Assembly: GCA_024638395.1 (NCBI GenBank)
Contig: JAHEKK010000105.1
Span: 1-8,818 of the forward strand
Length of the DNA stretch: 8,818 bases
Origin: Gemmatimonadota bacterium
GTDB lineage: Bacteria > Gemmatimonadota > Gemmatimonadetes > Longimicrobiales > Gaopeijiaceae
Reading direction: 5' to 3'
How positions within the stretch are numbered: the stretch's first letter is position 1; every line of letters begins with the position of its first letter. The translations under genes were made by a program, and so were the position numbers. The notes under the pieces were generated by a model. It ran no database searches. It was not told where the DNA came from and saw only the letters and a program-made list of their open reading frames with translations. Shown here piece after piece: positions 1 through 5,954 of this stretch.

Positions 1-305
1 TCTGGTACGGGGCCCGGAGTCGGCGCGAGTCCTTCTACGAGGGGGACTTCGACGAGATCGCCGAGGAGAACCCCAACTTCGAATGGCACCTGGCGCTGTC
101 CGAGCCGCTGCCCGAAGACAACTGGACCGGCAAGACCGGCTTCATCCATCAGGTGCTCTACGACAGCTACCTGAAGGACCACAAGGCGCCCGAAGACTGC
201 GAGTACTACCTGTGCGGTCCTCCCCTCATGATCGCGGCGTGCAAGAAGATGCTCATCGATCTGGGGGTCGAAGAGAAGGACATCATGCTGGACGACTTCG
301 GTTGA
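1..305 (+). CDS. nqrF: Na+-translocating NADH:quinone reductase subunit F, C-terminal fragment
   Basis: This is the last 100 codons of NqrF, the subunit of the sodium-pumping NADH:quinone oxidoreductase that oxidises NADH through FAD and passes electrons to a 2Fe-2S centre. The gene enters from the left edge; the first full codon is at position 3. Only the end of the FAD/NADH reductase domain is visible. Its marks are YYLCGPPLMIAACKKML (the CGPP nucleotide-binding signature of ferredoxin-NADP reductase-like domains), the preceding tryptophan-rich GFIHQVL segment, and the terminal KDIMLDDFG. That last peptide is the family's usual ending, with an aromatic residue next to the last position. The 2Fe-2S domain and N-terminal membrane helix lie outside the window. 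The neighbours apbE and nqrM are typical companions of an nqr operon, which strongly supports the call. nqrA-E would be expected upstream. Confidence 0.95.
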   Translation, partial: WYGARSRRESFYEGDFDEIAEENPNFEWHLALSEPLPEDNWTGKTGFIHQVLYDSYLKDHKAPEDCEYYLCGPPLMIAACKKMLIDLGVEEKDIMLDDFG

Positions 306-391
306 GTCGAAGCTGGACTGCATGAGGCGACTTCCGCGGATCGGCCGCCCTCGGGCGTTGCGCCTTTCGCAGCGATCGTAGCCGTGCCAGC

Positions 392-1477
392 ATGACCAGC
401 GAGAGTCTGGATCCCAGATTGAGCCCGAGGGGGAAGGTGCTGCTTCCCCTCGGGCTCCTTCTTCTCGTCGGCCTTACGATCCATCGACTGTTCATCGCCG
501 ACGCTCCCGCGGTGACCATCGAGATCAGCGGGCCCATCATGGGCACCAGCTACTCGGTCAAGCTGGACGTGCCCTCGCTCGGCGCCCAGGAACGGACCCG
601 GGTCTCGGACGTGATCCGCGCCCGCCTGGACGAGGTAAACGGCCTCATGTCCACCTACGATCCCGACTCCGAGCTGTCCCGTTTCAACGCCAGCCGTTCC
701 ACCCAGCCTCAGGCCATGTCGGCCGCGACCCTCGCGGTGTTCGAGATGGCCGAGCGGGTGAGCGCCGCGTCCGGAGGCGCACTGGACGTGACGGTGGGAC
801 CGCTGGTGGAGGCGTGGGGGTTCGGCGTGGCCGATCAGCCTCCGGTGGTCCCGGCAGACGATGTGTTGGCGGAGCTGGCCGAGCGGGTGGGATACCGATT
901 GTTGAGCGTGGACACGGACGGGGGGACGTTGGCCAAGGCCAATCCGGAGGTCGAGGCCGACCTGTCGGCGGTGGCCAAGGGGTTCGCGGTGGACCGGGTC
1001 GCCGAGGCGCTCGATTCGCTGGGCTATCACCGGTACCTGGTGGAGGTGGGCGGCGAGCTCAAGGCCGGAGACGCCAAGGCGAACGGGGACGCTTGGCGGG
1101 TGGCGATCGAGACGCCGAATGTCGCCGTCCGGGAGATCTACGGGGTCGTGGAGCTTGCCAGGGAGGGGGTGGCCACGTCGGGCGACTATCGGAACTTCTA
1201 TGAGCTGGACGGGGTTGAGTACGCACATCTCATCGACCCCCGAACGGCCCGCCCCGCGCGGCATTCGGGGGCTTCCGTGAACGTGATCCACCCCAGCGCC
1301 GCCGCCGCCGACGCCTGGGCCACGGCCCTGAGCGTTCTGGGCCCGGACGAGGGGTTCGAGGTGGCGGAGCGGCTGGGATTGGCGGCATTGTTCATCACGC
1401 GGAGCGAGGACGAGTTCCTGGCCCGAGCGACGACGGAGTTCGGGGACCGGCATCAGGTGGCTGGTTCAAGTAGATAG
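392..1477 (+). CDS. apbE: FAD:protein FMN transferase (ApbE), flavinylates NqrB/NqrC
   Basis: The 361-residue protein is of normal ApbE length. The enzyme splits FAD and transfers FMN to a threonine in target proteins; in nqr operons the targets are NqrB and NqrC, on the outer side of the cytoplasmic membrane. Visible motifs in order are a hydrophobic anchor at residues ~16-30, IMGTSY (49-54), DLSAVAKGFAVD (190-201), VEVGGELKA (217-225), ATSGDYRNFYELDG (261-274), HLIDPRTARP (279-288) and ADAWATALSVLG (306-317). The last two regions form the Mg2+/FAD site in the family. No lipobox cysteine follows the hydrophobic stretch, so this copy is probably held by an uncleaved helix rather than lipidated. 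The gene starts 86 nt after nqrF and ends 8 nt before nqrM. No strong Shine-Dalgarno precedes the ATG at 392, but the hydrophobic segment lies close behind it and supports this start. Confidence 0.96.
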   Translation: MTSESLDPRLSPRGKVLLPLGLLLLVGLTIHRLFIADAPAVTIEISGPIMGTSYSVKLDVPSLGAQERTRVSDVIRARLDEVNGLMSTYDPDSELSRFNASRSTQPQAMSAATLAVFEMAERVSAASGGALDVTVGPLVEAWGFGVADQPPVVPADDVLAELAERVGYRLLSVDTDGGTLAKANPEVEADLSAVAKGFAVDRVAEALDSLGYHRYLVEVGGELKAGDAKANGDAWRVAIETPNVAVREIYGVVELAREGVATSGDYRNFYELDGVEYAHLIDPRTARPARHSGASVNVIHPSAAAADAWATALSVLGPDEGFEVAERLGLAALFITRSEDEFLARATTEFGDRHQVAGSSR

Positions 1478-1485
1478 GGATCAAG

Positions 1486-1671
1486 ATGGCGATTACCATA
1501 GCGATCACCGTGGTGGCCGTGGCCTGGATCATGATCGGGCTGGCGGCAGGCACCATGGTCGGCCGGACCAGCTTGAAGGGCTCGTGCGGGGGCCTGGGTG
1601 GTGGATCGTGCGCCTGCGGCAAGGCGCCGGGTGAGGGCTGCGAGCTGGAGGCGATAGAAGAGGCGGCCTGA
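1486..1671 (+). CDS. nqrM: Na+-NQR maturation factor NqrM
   Basis: This 61-residue protein has one N-terminal membrane helix (residues ~3-25, from AITIAITVVAVAWIMIGLAAG). A short cysteine-rich tail with RTSLKGSCGGL then SCACG follows. Cysteines are at 34, 42, 44 and 52, four in all, and the KGSCGGL block is the hallmark of the NqrM (former DUF539) family. Known family members are needed for assembly of the iron centre coordinated between NqrD and NqrE, and are normally encoded next to apbE at the end of nqr operons, exactly as here. The ATG lies 8 nt after the apbE stop, so the two are almost certainly co-transcribed and translationally linked. The tail after the last cysteine is short and acidic. 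No clear intrinsic terminator was found downstream. Confidence 0.93.
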   Translation: MAITIAITVVAVAWIMIGLAAGTMVGRTSLKGSCGGLGGGSCACGKAPGEGCELEAIEEAA

Positions 1672-1688
1672 GGGGCTGCGCCACGTCG

Positions 1689-1718
1689 GGCACGTTCGCG
1701 CCACAGGCACGTTCGCGC
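1689..1718. repeat. Tandem 13-bp repeat after nqrM
   Basis: GGCACGTTCGCGC occurs at 1689-1701 and again at 1706-1718 (17-bp period). It is surrounded by related CACGTCGGG / TACGTCGGG words up to about 1735. The stretch lies in the 173-nt gap between nqrM and the CBS gene. It looks like a small degenerate tandem repeat; it has no obvious coding or terminator function. Confidence 0.5.
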
Positions 1719-1801
1719 TACGTCGGGTACGTCGAGGCGGGTTGGGCGGCTTCAGTCGTGGTCGGCTGACTCGTCACCGAGACCCGAGGCGCATCCCTCA
1801 A

Positions 1802-1830
1802 CTGACCAGGCTCCGATACAGCACTACAAT
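1802..1830 (+). promoter_or_regulatory. Possible sigma-70-like promoter of the CBS gene
   Basis: CTGACC (1802-1807) and TACAAT (1825-1830) match the -35 and -10 consensus at 4/6 and 5/6 positions with a 17-bp spacer. The predicted start would fall near 1837, inside the Shine-Dalgarno GGAGGTG (1834-1840) of the following gene. That leaves almost no leader and argues against the site being used as drawn. Confidence 0.25.
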
Positions 1831-1844
1831 CCCGGAGGTGAATC

Positions 1845-2369
1845 ATGATCAATGCCCACCTGTTCACCGCTCGGGACATCATGGCCACCAAGCTGATCAC
1901 GCTCTCGCCGGAGACGTCGATCTTCGACGCCATCGACCTGCTCCTCAAGCATAAGTTCTCGGGGGCCCCTGTCGTGGAGAAGGACGGAATCCTCTGCGGC
2001 GTCCTGTCCGAAAAGGACTGCATGCGGGTCCTGGCGGGCGGCAGCTACGATCACCGCGAAGGCGAGGAGCTGATCTCCGTGGCCTCGTTCATGAGCCGCC
2101 ATCTGATCACCATCAAGCCCGACGACGGCATCTACCACATCGTAGACACCTTCGACAAGCACAACGTGCGGAGGTTGCCCGTCGTGGAAAACGGTCGTCT
2201 GATGGGGCAGGTGAGCCGCCGGGACGTCCTCCGGGGCATCAAGAAGATGGAGGACGAGCTCATGAAGTACTACGCGCAACCGCTGCCGGTCGACCGCAGG
2301 GCCCCACGCAGCTTCTTCAGCGTCACGGGGCACGAGGCGTCCGAGTTGGGAGCGAAGCTGAGGCGGTAG
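1845..2369 (+). CDS. Tandem CBS-domain protein
   Basis: The 174-residue soluble protein is made almost entirely of two CBS domains. The first spans about residues 8-65 (TARDIMATKLITLSPETS to GVLSEKDCMRVL) and the second about 79-133 (VASFMSRHLITIKPDDG to GQVSRRDVLRGI). A charged ~40-residue tail follows. Paired CBS domains (a Bateman module) bind adenine nucleotides such as AMP, ATP or S-adenosylmethionine and act as energy sensors. With no attached enzyme domain, this one would regulate a partner that cannot be identified here. The start is well supported by GGAGGTG at 1834-1840, with 4 nt to the ATG, and because the first CBS strand begins right after it. It is separated from nqrM by 173 nt, so it is probably an independent unit; a role in controlling the sodium pump would be speculation. 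Confidence 0.9.
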   Translation: MINAHLFTARDIMATKLITLSPETSIFDAIDLLLKHKFSGAPVVEKDGILCGVLSEKDCMRVLAGGSYDHREGEELISVASFMSRHLITIKPDDGIYHIVDTFDKHNVRRLPVVENGRLMGQVSRRDVLRGIKKMEDELMKYYAQPLPVDRRAPRSFFSVTGHEASELGAKLRR

Positions 2370-2490
2370 GGGGGGACGCTCCGGTGGCCGCTGCTGCTTC
2401 GTTGAAGCGATCGTCCCGATCGATCAGGGCCTAGCACGCCAACTGTCTCGCGTGAACGAAGAACCGCGCGATCTGGCGGGAGGCGACCGC

Positions 2491-2643
2491 CGCCCCCCGC
2501 TTGATCGAGCATCCGGGTGCCCCCGAGACCGTGCCCCAGCCTGACCGAGCATTCGGTGCCTACGGAACCGCGCCCCGCTTGATCGAGCATTCGCGCGTCG
2601 CCGAGGTGCGCTCCCTTGGGGGAGCATCCGCGCGTCCCAAGAA
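2491..2643. repeat. Degenerate 37-40 bp tandem repeat, four units
   Basis: The core GAGCAT recurs at 2507, 2547, 2585 and 2622 (periods 40, 38 and 37). It is embedded in a longer unit of the type CCCCGCTTGATCGAGCATYCG followed by a G/C-rich tail. Units one and three are closest (both contain CCGCTTGATCGAGCAT), unit two has CAGCCTGACCGAGCATTCGG, and unit four is the most decayed. It occupies the gap between the CBS and HNH genes. It is not CRISPR-like: units are imperfect and there are no constant repeats separated by unique spacers. Confidence 0.7.
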
Positions 2644-2658
2644 GCCATGGACGGATTT

Positions 2659-2691
2659 GAGGAGCCGGGTCTCCTCGAGACCCGGCTCCTC
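2659..2691. terminator. Perfect 15-bp hairpin, likely terminator without a T-run
   Basis: The arms GAGGAGCCGGGTCTC (2659-2673) and GAGACCCGGCTCCTC (2677-2691) pair without mismatch around the 3-nt loop CTC. It sits between two same-strand genes and is strong enough to halt transcription, but TACTGAGG follows instead of a T-tract. A smaller stem GGCGGC/GCCGCC (2698-2716) follows directly. It could terminate the CBS transcript or be an RNA-processing or protein-binding hairpin. Confidence 0.5.
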
Positions 2692-2863
2692 TACTGAGGC
2701 GGCTCCAGAGGCCGCCCGCCCAACCCTCACGACGCTCGCGAGCCCATCGCACCTTCGACGTCTCGATACCTCTTCCTCGGGCGTCCAGCCAGACGTGAGA
2801 GCGTCGAAAGAGCCCTCGTTATCTTCCTCTATGTCGTGGCCATGAAAAGCTATAGGGGGACGT

Positions 2864-4615
2864 ATGGGGTTGGAAATGGCGGTGCTCGAGCAGCGCAGGA
2901 ACGGGGTCGGCCGGGGCGGGGAGCACCGTGTATCGAGTGAGGGTGAAGCGAGTGTAGGCGTATGGAGAAGCCGGGATCGGGGTGCCGGTAGGACCGGCGG
3001 GAGGGGGAGCAGGGGACACGCTGGCGCAGACCCGGACACGCTCGACGACCTGGCCCACGAGATCACGACCCTCTACGCCCACGTCCACGCTGCCACCCAT
3101 CACCTGCTCATCCTGATCGCAGAGTTCGACCGGCTTCGGGGCTGGGAGGCTGCAGGCCACAGGTCTTGCGCCTACTGGCTCGCGTTCAACACGGGCATCG
3201 ATCTTGGAGCGGCGCGGGAGAAGGTGCGGACGGCGCGGGCTCTCGTGGATCTCCCGGAGACCAGCGGGTCCATGGCGCGAGGCGAGCTGTCGTTCGCGAA
3301 GGTGCGGGCCCTCACGCGGGTGGCTACGCGCGAAAACGAGACCGAGCTGCTGGAGTTCGCCCGAGCGGGGACCGCCGCCGCGCTGGAACGCCTAGTGCGG
3401 GGATGGAAGCACCTGAGCCGGCTCGACGAGCAGGAGCGGGACCGGGAGCGCCATCGATCTCGCTCCTTCTCAGTGGTTCCCGACATCGACGGCATGTACG
3501 TGGTCAGGGGAAGACTCGATCCCGAGGTCGGTATGGTGATGATGAGAGCGGTGGAAGCGGCTCAAGACGCCTTGTACAGGATGGAGCAGGCGGAGCTCGC
3601 AGGACTGGCGGAGGCGCTTGGGATGGGAGAGCCGAAGCAACTCGAGGCCACGCCTCGGCAGAAGAGGGCGGACGCGATCGGACTTGTGGCCGAGCGGGCG
3701 CTGGCCGCGGGATTCGACGGGATGGACAATGACCGGCGCCAAGCCGCGGTGGGGAGAGAGGGCGACGCGGCAGGAGAGGGCGACTCCGCAGGAGAGGGCG
3801 ACTCCGGAGGAAAGTGCGACACGCGTAGCGCCACAGTCGCGCAGAGAAGTTGCCAGCCGGGCACTTCGGCGGTCGCGCGGAGAGGGAAGGAAACCGCGGG
3901 CGAGGACGAAGCACGGGACGTCACGGGACCAACGCAAGAAGGCCGGCGCCGTGAGGTCGGTCAGAGCACCGAACCGGGACGGCTCTCCGGCACTCGGGCG
4001 GAACGCTACCAGGTCGTGATCCACGTCGACGCAGGCACACTCGAAGCCGAGGGCGATCTTGGCCGCTCGGAGCTCGAGGACGGGACACGCGTTTCCGCGG
4101 AAACGTCGCGGCGGTTGGCGTGCGATGGGAGCACAGTCCGACTGATGCGTGGGGCCGATGGATCCGTTCTCGACGTGGGCAGAAAAACGCGGACGGTTTC
4201 TCCAGCCATTCGGCGAGCGTTGGAGGTTCGGGACCGGGGCTGCCGGTTCCCTGGGTGCGGGCTTCGATTCACGGACGCGCATCACGTCCGGCATTGGGCA
4301 GACGGAGGGAGAACCAAGCTGGCCAACCTGGTGCTGTTGTGCCGAAGGCATCATCGGGCGGTGCATGAGGACGGGTTTCGCGTGGGGTTGGGGCCGGACG
4401 GCCGGGCCAACTTCTACGATCCGAAGGGCCTTCCGCTTCCGGACGTGCCCGACCCAGTCTACTTGGGAGAACGGCCGGTCGAAGCACTGATCCGCCGGAA
4501 TCGGCTCCGAGGGGTCAACCCAGGCGCCTGGGCCAGTGCGAGGCGGTACCGGCGGGAGATCGACATCCCGTGGGACCTCGAGGCAGCGGCGAGGGAGGCG
4601 CTGGATTCGGGGTGA
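2864..4615 (+). CDS. DUF222-HNH endonuclease family protein (13E12-repeat type)
   Basis: The 583-residue protein has the DUF222 helical domain at about residues 57-285, including FDRLRGWEAAGHRSCAYWL, FAKVRALTRVAT and the RADAIGLVAERAL segment. A low-complexity linker (~286-378) and the second half of DUF222 (RYQVVIHVDAGTL onward) follow. The C-terminal HNH domain spans 446-505. It looks intact: zinc ligands C460, C465, C493 and H496; the DAHH core at 471-474; HWADGG; asparagine 488; and the final H497. Proteins of this architecture resemble the ORFs of mycobacterial REP13E12 repeats and are often multicopy; their biological role is unsettled and may be mobile or phage-defence related. ATG 2864 is preceded by AGGGGG (2854-2859), slightly close. 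ATG 2876 is an alternative, and the first ~55 residues are not conserved-looking. It stands alone, with a 494-nt gap upstream. Confidence 0.9.
   Translation: MGLEMAVLEQRRNGVGRGGEHRVSSEGEASVGVWRSRDRGAGRTGGRGSRGHAGADPDTLDDLAHEITTLYAHVHAATHHLLILIAEFDRLRGWEAAGHRSCAYWLAFNTGIDLGAAREKVRTARALVDLPETSGSMARGELSFAKVRALTRVATRENETELLEFARAGTAAALERLVRGWKHLSRLDEQERDRERHRSRSFSVVPDIDGMYVVRGRLDPEVGMVMMRAVEAAQDALYRMEQAELAGLAEALGMGEPKQLEATPRQKRADAIGLVAERALAAGFDGMDNDRRQAAVGREGDAAGEGDSAGEGDSGGKCDTRSATVAQRSCQPGTSAVARRGKETAGEDEARDVTGPTQEGRRREVGQSTEPGRLSGTRAERYQVVIHVDAGTLEAEGDLGRSELEDGTRVSAETSRRLACDGSTVRLMRGADGSVLDVGRKTRTVSPAIRRALEVRDRGCRFPGCGLRFTDAHHVRHWADGGRTKLANLVLLCRRHHRAVHEDGFRVGLGPDGRANFYDPKGLPLPDVPDPVYLGERPVEALIRRNRLRGVNPGAWASARRYRREIDIPWDLEAAAREALDSG
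3758..3823 (+). repeat. In-frame 18-bp minisatellite in the HNH gene linker
   Basis: The unit GAGGGCGACTCCGCAGGA occurs at 3758-3775, 3776-3793 and 3794-3811 with one or two substitutions, then once more in decayed form. It encodes EGDAAG, EGDSAG and EGDSGG, a flexible acidic linker between the DUF222 halves. The repeats keep the frame because the period is a multiple of three; copy number probably varies between strains. Confidence 0.85.
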
Positions 4616-4693
4616 TCGGTGGGGCGGCGGGGTCAAGAGCGATTCGGGGTCCTGGCCCGGCCCAAGCACGCCTCCGGGGCACGTCGCTTGCAC

Positions 4694-4729
4694 CTTTGCC
4701 AAAGCCGGTGTTTGCCCAAAGCCGGAGGT
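4694..4729 (+). promoter_or_regulatory. Doubled TTTGC(C)CAAAGCCGG motif and Shine-Dalgarno of the microprotein gene
   Basis: TTTGCCAAAGCCGG (4695-4708) is followed 16 bp later by TTTGCCCAAAGCCGG (4711-4725). Each contains a small inverted repeat (CTTTG-C-CAAAG; TTTG-CC-CAAA). The second copy runs directly into the ribosome-binding site GGAGGT (4724-4729). The position suggests an operator or a translation-control element, but no protein or ligand can be named. Confidence 0.4.
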
Positions 4730-4733
4730 AGTC

Positions 4734-4826
4734 ATGGATCCCAAGATGGATCAAGCGTTTCTCTACGTATTCGGCGGATTCGTCGTGTTCGCGGTCCTGA
4801 CGATCTGGAGGCGGTTCTACGCGTAG
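4734..4826 (+). CDS. 30-residue single-pass membrane microprotein
   Basis: The short gene encodes MDPKMDQAFLYVFGGF followed by VVFAVLTIWRRFYA. It has a polar N-terminus, one hydrophobic helix (about residues 8-25), and a positive WRR motif just before the end, a topology typical of a small inner-membrane protein with its C-terminus in the cytoplasm. The main support is a strong Shine-Dalgarno GGAGGT (4724-4729) 4 nt before the ATG. A reading frame open further upstream (to 4536) overlaps the HNH gene and is not needed. No family is recognised. It could be a regulatory subunit of a membrane complex, a stress microprotein or a toxin-like peptide; the sequence does not decide. It is 118 nt downstream of the HNH gene and may be transcribed with it or separately. 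Confidence 0.6.
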   Translation: MDPKMDQAFLYVFGGFVVFAVLTIWRRFYA

Positions 4827-5109
4827 TCTGGACACGTATACTCGGGGAGCCCGCCTGCGTCGTTGGTGACCACCTCGTCGGGCGGCACTCCACCAACCAG
4901 TCACGCTCGGGCTTCATGGGAGTCCCGGTGGTCATCCCCTTGCCGCTTTCATCCGGCCAGTCCACTGCGTCTCGGCCCTTTCCGCGGAAACGCTTCCCCG
5001 AAGCACCACCGGCGCCCGACTCAGCCGATCAGGAGAAGGGAGTGAGCTCCCGAGCCAGGGGGCCCGTCCGGTTGAACAGGCCGCGTGTCAGAGTGATCTT
5101 CCATGCTCA
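4827..5109. other. Intergenic stretch before tRNA-Ser, no gene seen
   Basis: No reading frame here has coding character or a ribosome-binding site. The only notable sequence is the 12-bp perfect palindrome TTTCCGCGGAAA at 4979-4990, also found inside the HNH gene (4092-4103). Confidence 0.5.
5072..5099 (+). promoter_or_regulatory. Weak candidate promoter of tRNA-Ser
   Basis: TTGAAC (5072-5077) is a fair -35 element. A 16-bp spacer leads to the poor -10 TGATCT (5094-5099), about 11 nt before the mature tRNA 5' end. Position fits, but the -10 is unconvincing. Confidence 0.25.
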
Positions 5110-5193
5110 GGAGGGATGGCAGAGTGGTTGATTGCACCGGTCTTGAAAACCGGCGGGCGCAAGCCCACGTGGGTTCGAATCCCACCCCCTCCG
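5110..5193 (+). tRNA. tRNA-Ser (anticodon UGA)
   Basis: A complete class II cloverleaf can be folded. The acceptor arm GGAGGGA (5110-5116) pairs with CCCCTCC (5186-5192), with one A-C mismatch at the last pair. The D-arm is GCA/TGC (5119-5135). The anticodon stem CCGGT/ACCGG (5137-5141, 5149-5153) has loop CTTGAAA and anticodon TGA (5144-5146). The long variable arm GGGC-GCAA-GCCC (5155-5166) is typical of serine tRNAs. The T-arm is GTGGG/CCCAC with loop TTCGAAT (5169-5185). The discriminator is G5193, as expected for seryl-tRNA synthetase. CCA is not encoded. The 3' half, from the anticodon loop on, is repeated downstream, marking this gene as an integration site. Confidence 0.95.
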
Positions 5194-5196
5194 TTA
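5142..5196 (+). repeat. att repeat copy 1 (tRNA-Ser 3' half)
   Basis: This begins in the anticodon loop (CTTGAAA) and ends with CCGTTA just after the tRNA. It is identical to 8317-8371. The last 20 bp plus the next G (5178-5197) also recur at 8534-8553. It is probably the recombination core of the island. Confidence 0.85.
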
Positions 5197-5197
5197 G

Positions 5198-5501
5198 ATG
5201 GATTCAGGTGTCCCAAGGCCCAATCCGCTAGCCGAGTGCGAGGCGTTCGAACCCAGACGGGTCGGGGCGAGCGGAGCATCCCCCAGGCTGAATCCGCTCA
5301 TGGGGCGGCGACATGGCGAGGGGAGAGCGTGCGAAGCAGGTACCGGGCGTCCTAGCTGTGAAGAGATGAGCTTGTCGGGTAGCCCGTTGATATGGGGTGC
5401 AGCCTCTTGCAGACTTGTGGGATACGCCCGGCCTGGCAGCTGCGTGCTATACGGACGATTTCTATCTCGCGAGTGTGACGTACGGCCCCGAAAGGCGTCT
5501 G
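5198..5501. other. Island left flank, no supported gene
   Basis: The 304 nt between the tRNA-side att repeat and the likely start of the membrane protein lack a convincing coding frame or ribosome-binding site. The frame of the next gene is open back to a GTG at 5397, but third-position G+C is lower there than in the body of the gene. No arm-type repeat block like those at 6891 and 8191 is seen on this side. Confidence 0.45.
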
Positions 5502-5954
5502 ATGGAATTCACGATCGGTCGGACGGAAATCCGCAAACGGAACCGGAACGTCGTCGGAGGACTCGTCTTCGGCTCCATGCTGGCCGCCCTCATCGTGGTG
5601 CAGAACCAACGGAGCCCGGACGTCTACAACACAACACTCCTATGGTCGGTGGTCGGCTTCGTGGTGATCGCGAACGTCGTCAATCTCGTCCGTCACCTGC
5701 GCTACGTACGGTTGACGAAGAGCCACCGCCTCGAAGTCCTCGACGACTCGATTCGATTCGTCACAGGAAACGAGATGACCGAGCTGCAACTGGAGGATGT
5801 GGCAGCCATCCGCTTGTTCCACCGGAGAAAGGAGCTGCTGCACATCCAGGTCCTGCTGAAGAACAAGCGCGGCATCCGGCTGGAGGGGTACGACGACCTG
5901 GAGGGGCTGTCCCGTCTGCTCCAGAACAGAGTGCCGGATTCCACGATCACCTAG
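5502..5954 (+). CDS. Two-TM membrane protein with possible PH-like cytoplasmic domain
   Basis: The 150-residue protein is of unrecognised family. After MEFTIGRTEIRKRNRN come two hydrophobic segments: VVGGLVFGSMLAALIVV (~17-33) and TTLLWSVVGFVVIANVVNLV (~45-64). A polar C-terminal domain (~65-150) with alternating short strands (HRLEVLDDSIRF, ELQLEDVAAIRLF, LLHIQVLLKNKRGIRLEG) and a final helix (LEGLSRLLQNRV) resembles bacterial PH-like domains that follow paired membrane helices. That resemblance is an impression, not a match. Start: ATG 5502 has AAAGG (5491-5495) 6 nt upstream; a GTG at 5397 would add 35 residues but has no Shine-Dalgarno. It is one of only two apparently intact cargo genes. 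Its stop codon overlaps that of the converging transposase fragment in the palindrome CTAG (5951-5954). Confidence 0.7.
   Translation: MEFTIGRTEIRKRNRNVVGGLVFGSMLAALIVVQNQRSPDVYNTTLLWSVVGFVVIANVVNLVRHLRYVRLTKSHRLEVLDDSIRFVTGNEMTELQLEDVAAIRLFHRRKELLHIQVLLKNKRGIRLEGYDDLEGLSRLLQNRVPDSTIT

Noticed and set aside
206..1453. 415-residue open frame on the minus strand opposite apbE
   Set aside because: It is antisense to a clear ApbE with all family motifs; composition is rich in H, R and G as expected from reading GC-rich codons backwards.
2396..2408. GCTTC-GTT-GAAGC hairpin after the CBS gene as its terminator
   Set aside because: A 5-bp stem without a T-run is too weak; the 15-bp hairpin at 2659 is the better candidate.
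2491..2643. Possible CRISPR array
   Set aside because: Units are degenerate throughout and there are no constant repeats with unique spacers or cas genes.
3470..4744. 424-residue minus-strand frame opposite the HNH gene
   Set aside because: It overlaps the intact DUF222-HNH gene entirely, has no recognisable domain, and shows typical antisense composition.
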